Of a stretch of 6,529 nt of DNA, positions 5,061 to 6,529 are shown piece by piece. A program made the translations under genes and the position numbers. The notes under the pieces were generated by a model. It searched no databases, was not told the origin of the DNA, and saw only the letters and a list, made by a program, of their open reading frames with translations. Position 1 is the stretch's first letter; each line of letters begins with the position of its first letter. Origin of the DNA: Polaromonas sp. (GTDB taxonomy: Bacteria > Pseudomonadota > Gammaproteobacteria > Burkholderiales > Burkholderiaceae_C); assembly GCA_028292345.1 (NCBI GenBank), contig JAQGMN010000164.1, forward strand, positions 1 through 6,529. Reading direction: 5' to 3'.

Positions 5061-6527
5061 GATTTTTGATTTTTCCTGGGTGGCGGGCTCGGGCGCATAG
5101 CCGCCGCCGAGCGCACGCATCAAGGCCACCTGCGTGTCCAGCGCCCGGCCCGCCAGATCAACCGCCAGCCGGCGCTGGGCCAGCACGCTGGTTTCGGCCG
5201 TCAGCACATTCAAATAGTTGCCCAGCCCCGCCTTGTAGCGCTGCAGGGCGATGTCATAGGCGCTTTCGGCCGCGTCCTGCGCCGCCCGCTGCTCAAGCTG
5301 CTGGCGGTCGATGGCCTGCTGCGACGCGACCTGGTCGGCCACATCGCGCACCGCGTCGATGACGGCCGCGTTGTAGCTTTCGACCGCCGCGTCCAGATCG
5401 GCCGCCCGGCCGCGCAGGCTGGCGCGCAGCCGGCCAGCCTCGAAAATCGGCAGGCGCACCGCCGGGCCGACGCCCCATTGCTGGCTGCCTGCGTTCACCA
5501 AATTGCCCAGCCCGATGCTGGAAAATCCGGCAAACGCGACCAGGTTGATGTTCGGGTAGAACTGGGTTCGGGCATTCGCCACATCGTTGACCGATGCTTC
5601 TATGCGCCAGCGCGCCGCCGCAATGTCGGCGCGCCGGCCCAGCAGGTCCGCTGGGATCACTGGCGCCAGCGCTACACTTTTAATAGTTGCTTGCGCAGAC
5701 GGGACCAGCGCAGAAGCACTGTTTGGCTGTCCAACCAGGGCATTGAGCGCATTGCGCGTCAGCGCCATCTGTTCCTGGACGGTTTCCAGTTGCAGGCGCG
5801 CCTCGGGCAGGCCGCCCTCGCTCTGGCGCAGCTCCAGGCGGGTGTCGAGACCGGCATTGACACGGTCCGTGACCAGCTGGAGGGTCTGCTCGCGCTGGGC
5901 CAGCGTCCGCCTGGCCACCGCCGCCTGCTCGTTCAACCGCACCAGCTGAAAGTAGCTTCGGGCCACCTGGCTGGCCAGCAATACCCGGGCGGCCTGGGCA
6001 TCGGCCTCAGCGGCCTTCACGCTGCCCAGCGCGGCATCGAGCGCCGCGCGGTTCTTGCCAAAAAAGTCCAGCTCCCAGCTGGCGGCCAGCTGCGCCGTGC
6101 CGCTGTCGCGGATCGATCCGGCCAGCGGCGGCGGCACCGCGCCGTTGGCGGTGTAGCGCTGGCGCGTCAGGTCCAGCTGGCCGTTGACCTGGGGCAGCAT
6201 GGCGGCATCCGCCACTTCGGTGACGGCCTGGGCGCGCGCCAGCCGGGCCTGCGCCAGCTTCAGGTTCGGGCTGCTTTCAAGCGCCTGGGCGACCAGGTTG
6301 TTCAATGTTTCGTCGCCAAAATCGCGCCACCATTCGGTCGCCACCGGCGCCGGCACCGGCGTGGTGGTCGTGACCAGCCCGAGCGACGCGGCGTCGCGCA
6401 GACTCGCCTGCGGCGCAATGCCCGACATGTCGGCGCAGCCACCGATGCCGGTGGCGATCAGGCCGGCAGCCACCACGCCGGCCGCGGACACCAGCGCCAT
6501 GCGCACCGATGCGCGCCACACCGGCAT
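5037..6527 (-). CDS. NodT/OprM-type outer-membrane efflux lipoprotein (TolC-like channel)
   Basis: This encodes 496 residues. It is the outer-membrane exit duct of the pump; the family forms trimeric barrels with a long periplasmic helical tunnel. A lipoprotein signal peptide (Arg5, Arg9, hydrophobic 11-28) ends at lipobox IGGC with Cys31 as the lipidation site. The family landmark WWRDFGDETLNNLV (66-79) opens the mature domain, followed by two OEP repeats: LAASWELDFFGKNRAALDAA (147-166) in the first, and IPADLLGRRADI (291-302), YPNINLVAFAGFSS (324-337) and LPIFEAGRLRASL (359-371) in the second. YKAGLGNYLNVLTAE (431-445) is also typical. The start ATG is only 2 bases from the window edge, so its ribosome binding site and any promoter or regulator are not visible. 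Odd points: residues 268-282 in the linker between repeats and residues 490-496 are encoded by palindromic repeats, with locally AT-richer codons such as AGT, ATT, AAA, GTA and ATA. It is the first of the three operon genes. Confidence 0.94.
   Translation of the reverse strand: MPVWRASVRMALVSAAGVVAAGLIATGIGGCADMSGIAPQASLRDAASLGLVTTTTPVPAPVATEWWRDFGDETLNNLVAQALESSPNLKLAQARLARAQAVTEVADAAMLPQVNGQLDLTRQRYTANGAVPPPLAGSIRDSGTAQLAASWELDFFGKNRAALDAALGSVKAAEADAQAARVLLASQVARSYFQLVRLNEQAAVARRTLAQREQTLQLVTDRVNAGLDTRLELRQSEGGLPEARLQLETVQEQMALTRNALNALVGQPNSASALVPSAQATIKSVALAPVIPADLLGRRADIAAARWRIEASVNDVANARTQFYPNINLVAFAGFSSIGLGNLVNAGSQQWGVGPAVRLPIFEAGRLRASLRGRAADLDAAVESYNAAVIDAVRDVADQVASQQAIDRQQLEQRAAQDAAESAYDIALQRYKAGLGNYLNVLTAETSVLAQRRLAVDLAGRALDTQVALMRALGGGYAPEPATQEKSKIIAASARP
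5683..5724 (+). repeat. 42-bp imperfect palindromic repeat, copy B (inside the outer-membrane gene)
   Basis: Left arm ATAGTTGCTTGCGCA, 10-nt loop, right arm GCGCAGAAGCACTGTTT, with the same 15+10+17 layout as copies A and C. It lies wholly within the outer-membrane gene, antisense to it, and corresponds to residues 268-282. Being 42 bp (14 codons), it keeps the reading frame. The flanking CACTTTTA and the repeat itself are less GC-rich than the surrounding gene. It is the most diverged of the three copies (25 of 32 arm positions match copy A), as expected if constrained or drifting within coding sequence. Confidence 0.65.
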
Positions 6528-6529
6528 GG

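Larger units (their letters stand above)
2002..6527 (-). other. Tripartite efflux operon (outer-membrane channel, adaptor, MFS antiporter)
   Basis: Three genes lie on one strand with gaps of 100 and 40 bp and encode all components of one EmrAB-type pump. Co-transcription is inferred from spacing and function. The promoter must lie beyond position 6527 unless the 100-bp gap carries a second one, for which I see no clear sequence. A MarR- or TetR-type repressor gene upstream would be usual for such operons but is outside the window. Confidence 0.8.

Noticed and set aside
1..6529. CRISPR array, tRNA or rRNA gene, insertion sequence, attachment site or defence cassette
   Set aside because: I saw no regularly spaced repeats, no tRNA-like cloverleaf, no transposase or integrase frame and no terminal inverted repeats with target duplication. 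The window is ordinary chromosomal coding DNA apart from the short palindromes.

Overview
The window is high-GC DNA (roughly two thirds G+C by eye) that reads as a betaproteobacterial chromosome, most likely Burkholderiales and probably Comamonadaceae. That placement rests on the style of the predicted proteins, the gene content, and a short palindromic repeat that resembles, from memory, intergenic repeats common in Comamonadaceae genomes. No search was run, so the placement is inference.

Layout. Positions 1-717 (+) hold the C-terminal two thirds of an AttH/CrtC-like lipocalin-fold protein whose start lies outside the window. A 132-bp spacer follows, then 850-1860 (+) encodes a complete luciferase-like flavin-dependent oxidoreductase of the YhbW type. 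A 141-bp convergent spacer (1861-2001) contains one copy of a 42-bp palindromic repeat and a perfect 8-bp-stem hairpin. The rest, 2002-6527 on the minus strand, is a three-gene efflux operon. In transcription order it encodes a NodT/OprM-type outer-membrane lipoprotein (6527-5037), an EmrA/HlyD-type periplasmic adaptor (4936-3617) and an EmrB-type 14-helix MFS (DHA2) drug:proton antiporter (3576-2002). No gene-free stretch exceeds 300 bases.

How the genes work together. The three minus-strand genes supply every part of a tripartite pump: an inner-membrane antiporter, an adaptor bridging the periplasm, and an outer-membrane channel. Unlike E. coli emrAB, which borrows TolC, this operon carries its own channel as the first gene. 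A regulator would be expected upstream, beyond position 6529, and is not visible. The two plus-strand genes have no evident link to the pump.

The pump itself is a well-known type, and I see no undescribed system. The most interesting feature is a family of 42-bp imperfect palindromes with three copies (1909-1950, 5019-5060, 5683-5724). All three have identical spacing of 15+10+17 nt. Two copies contribute coding sequence to the outer-membrane gene: one encodes its inter-repeat linker in frame, and the other supplies its last seven codons and its stop codon.
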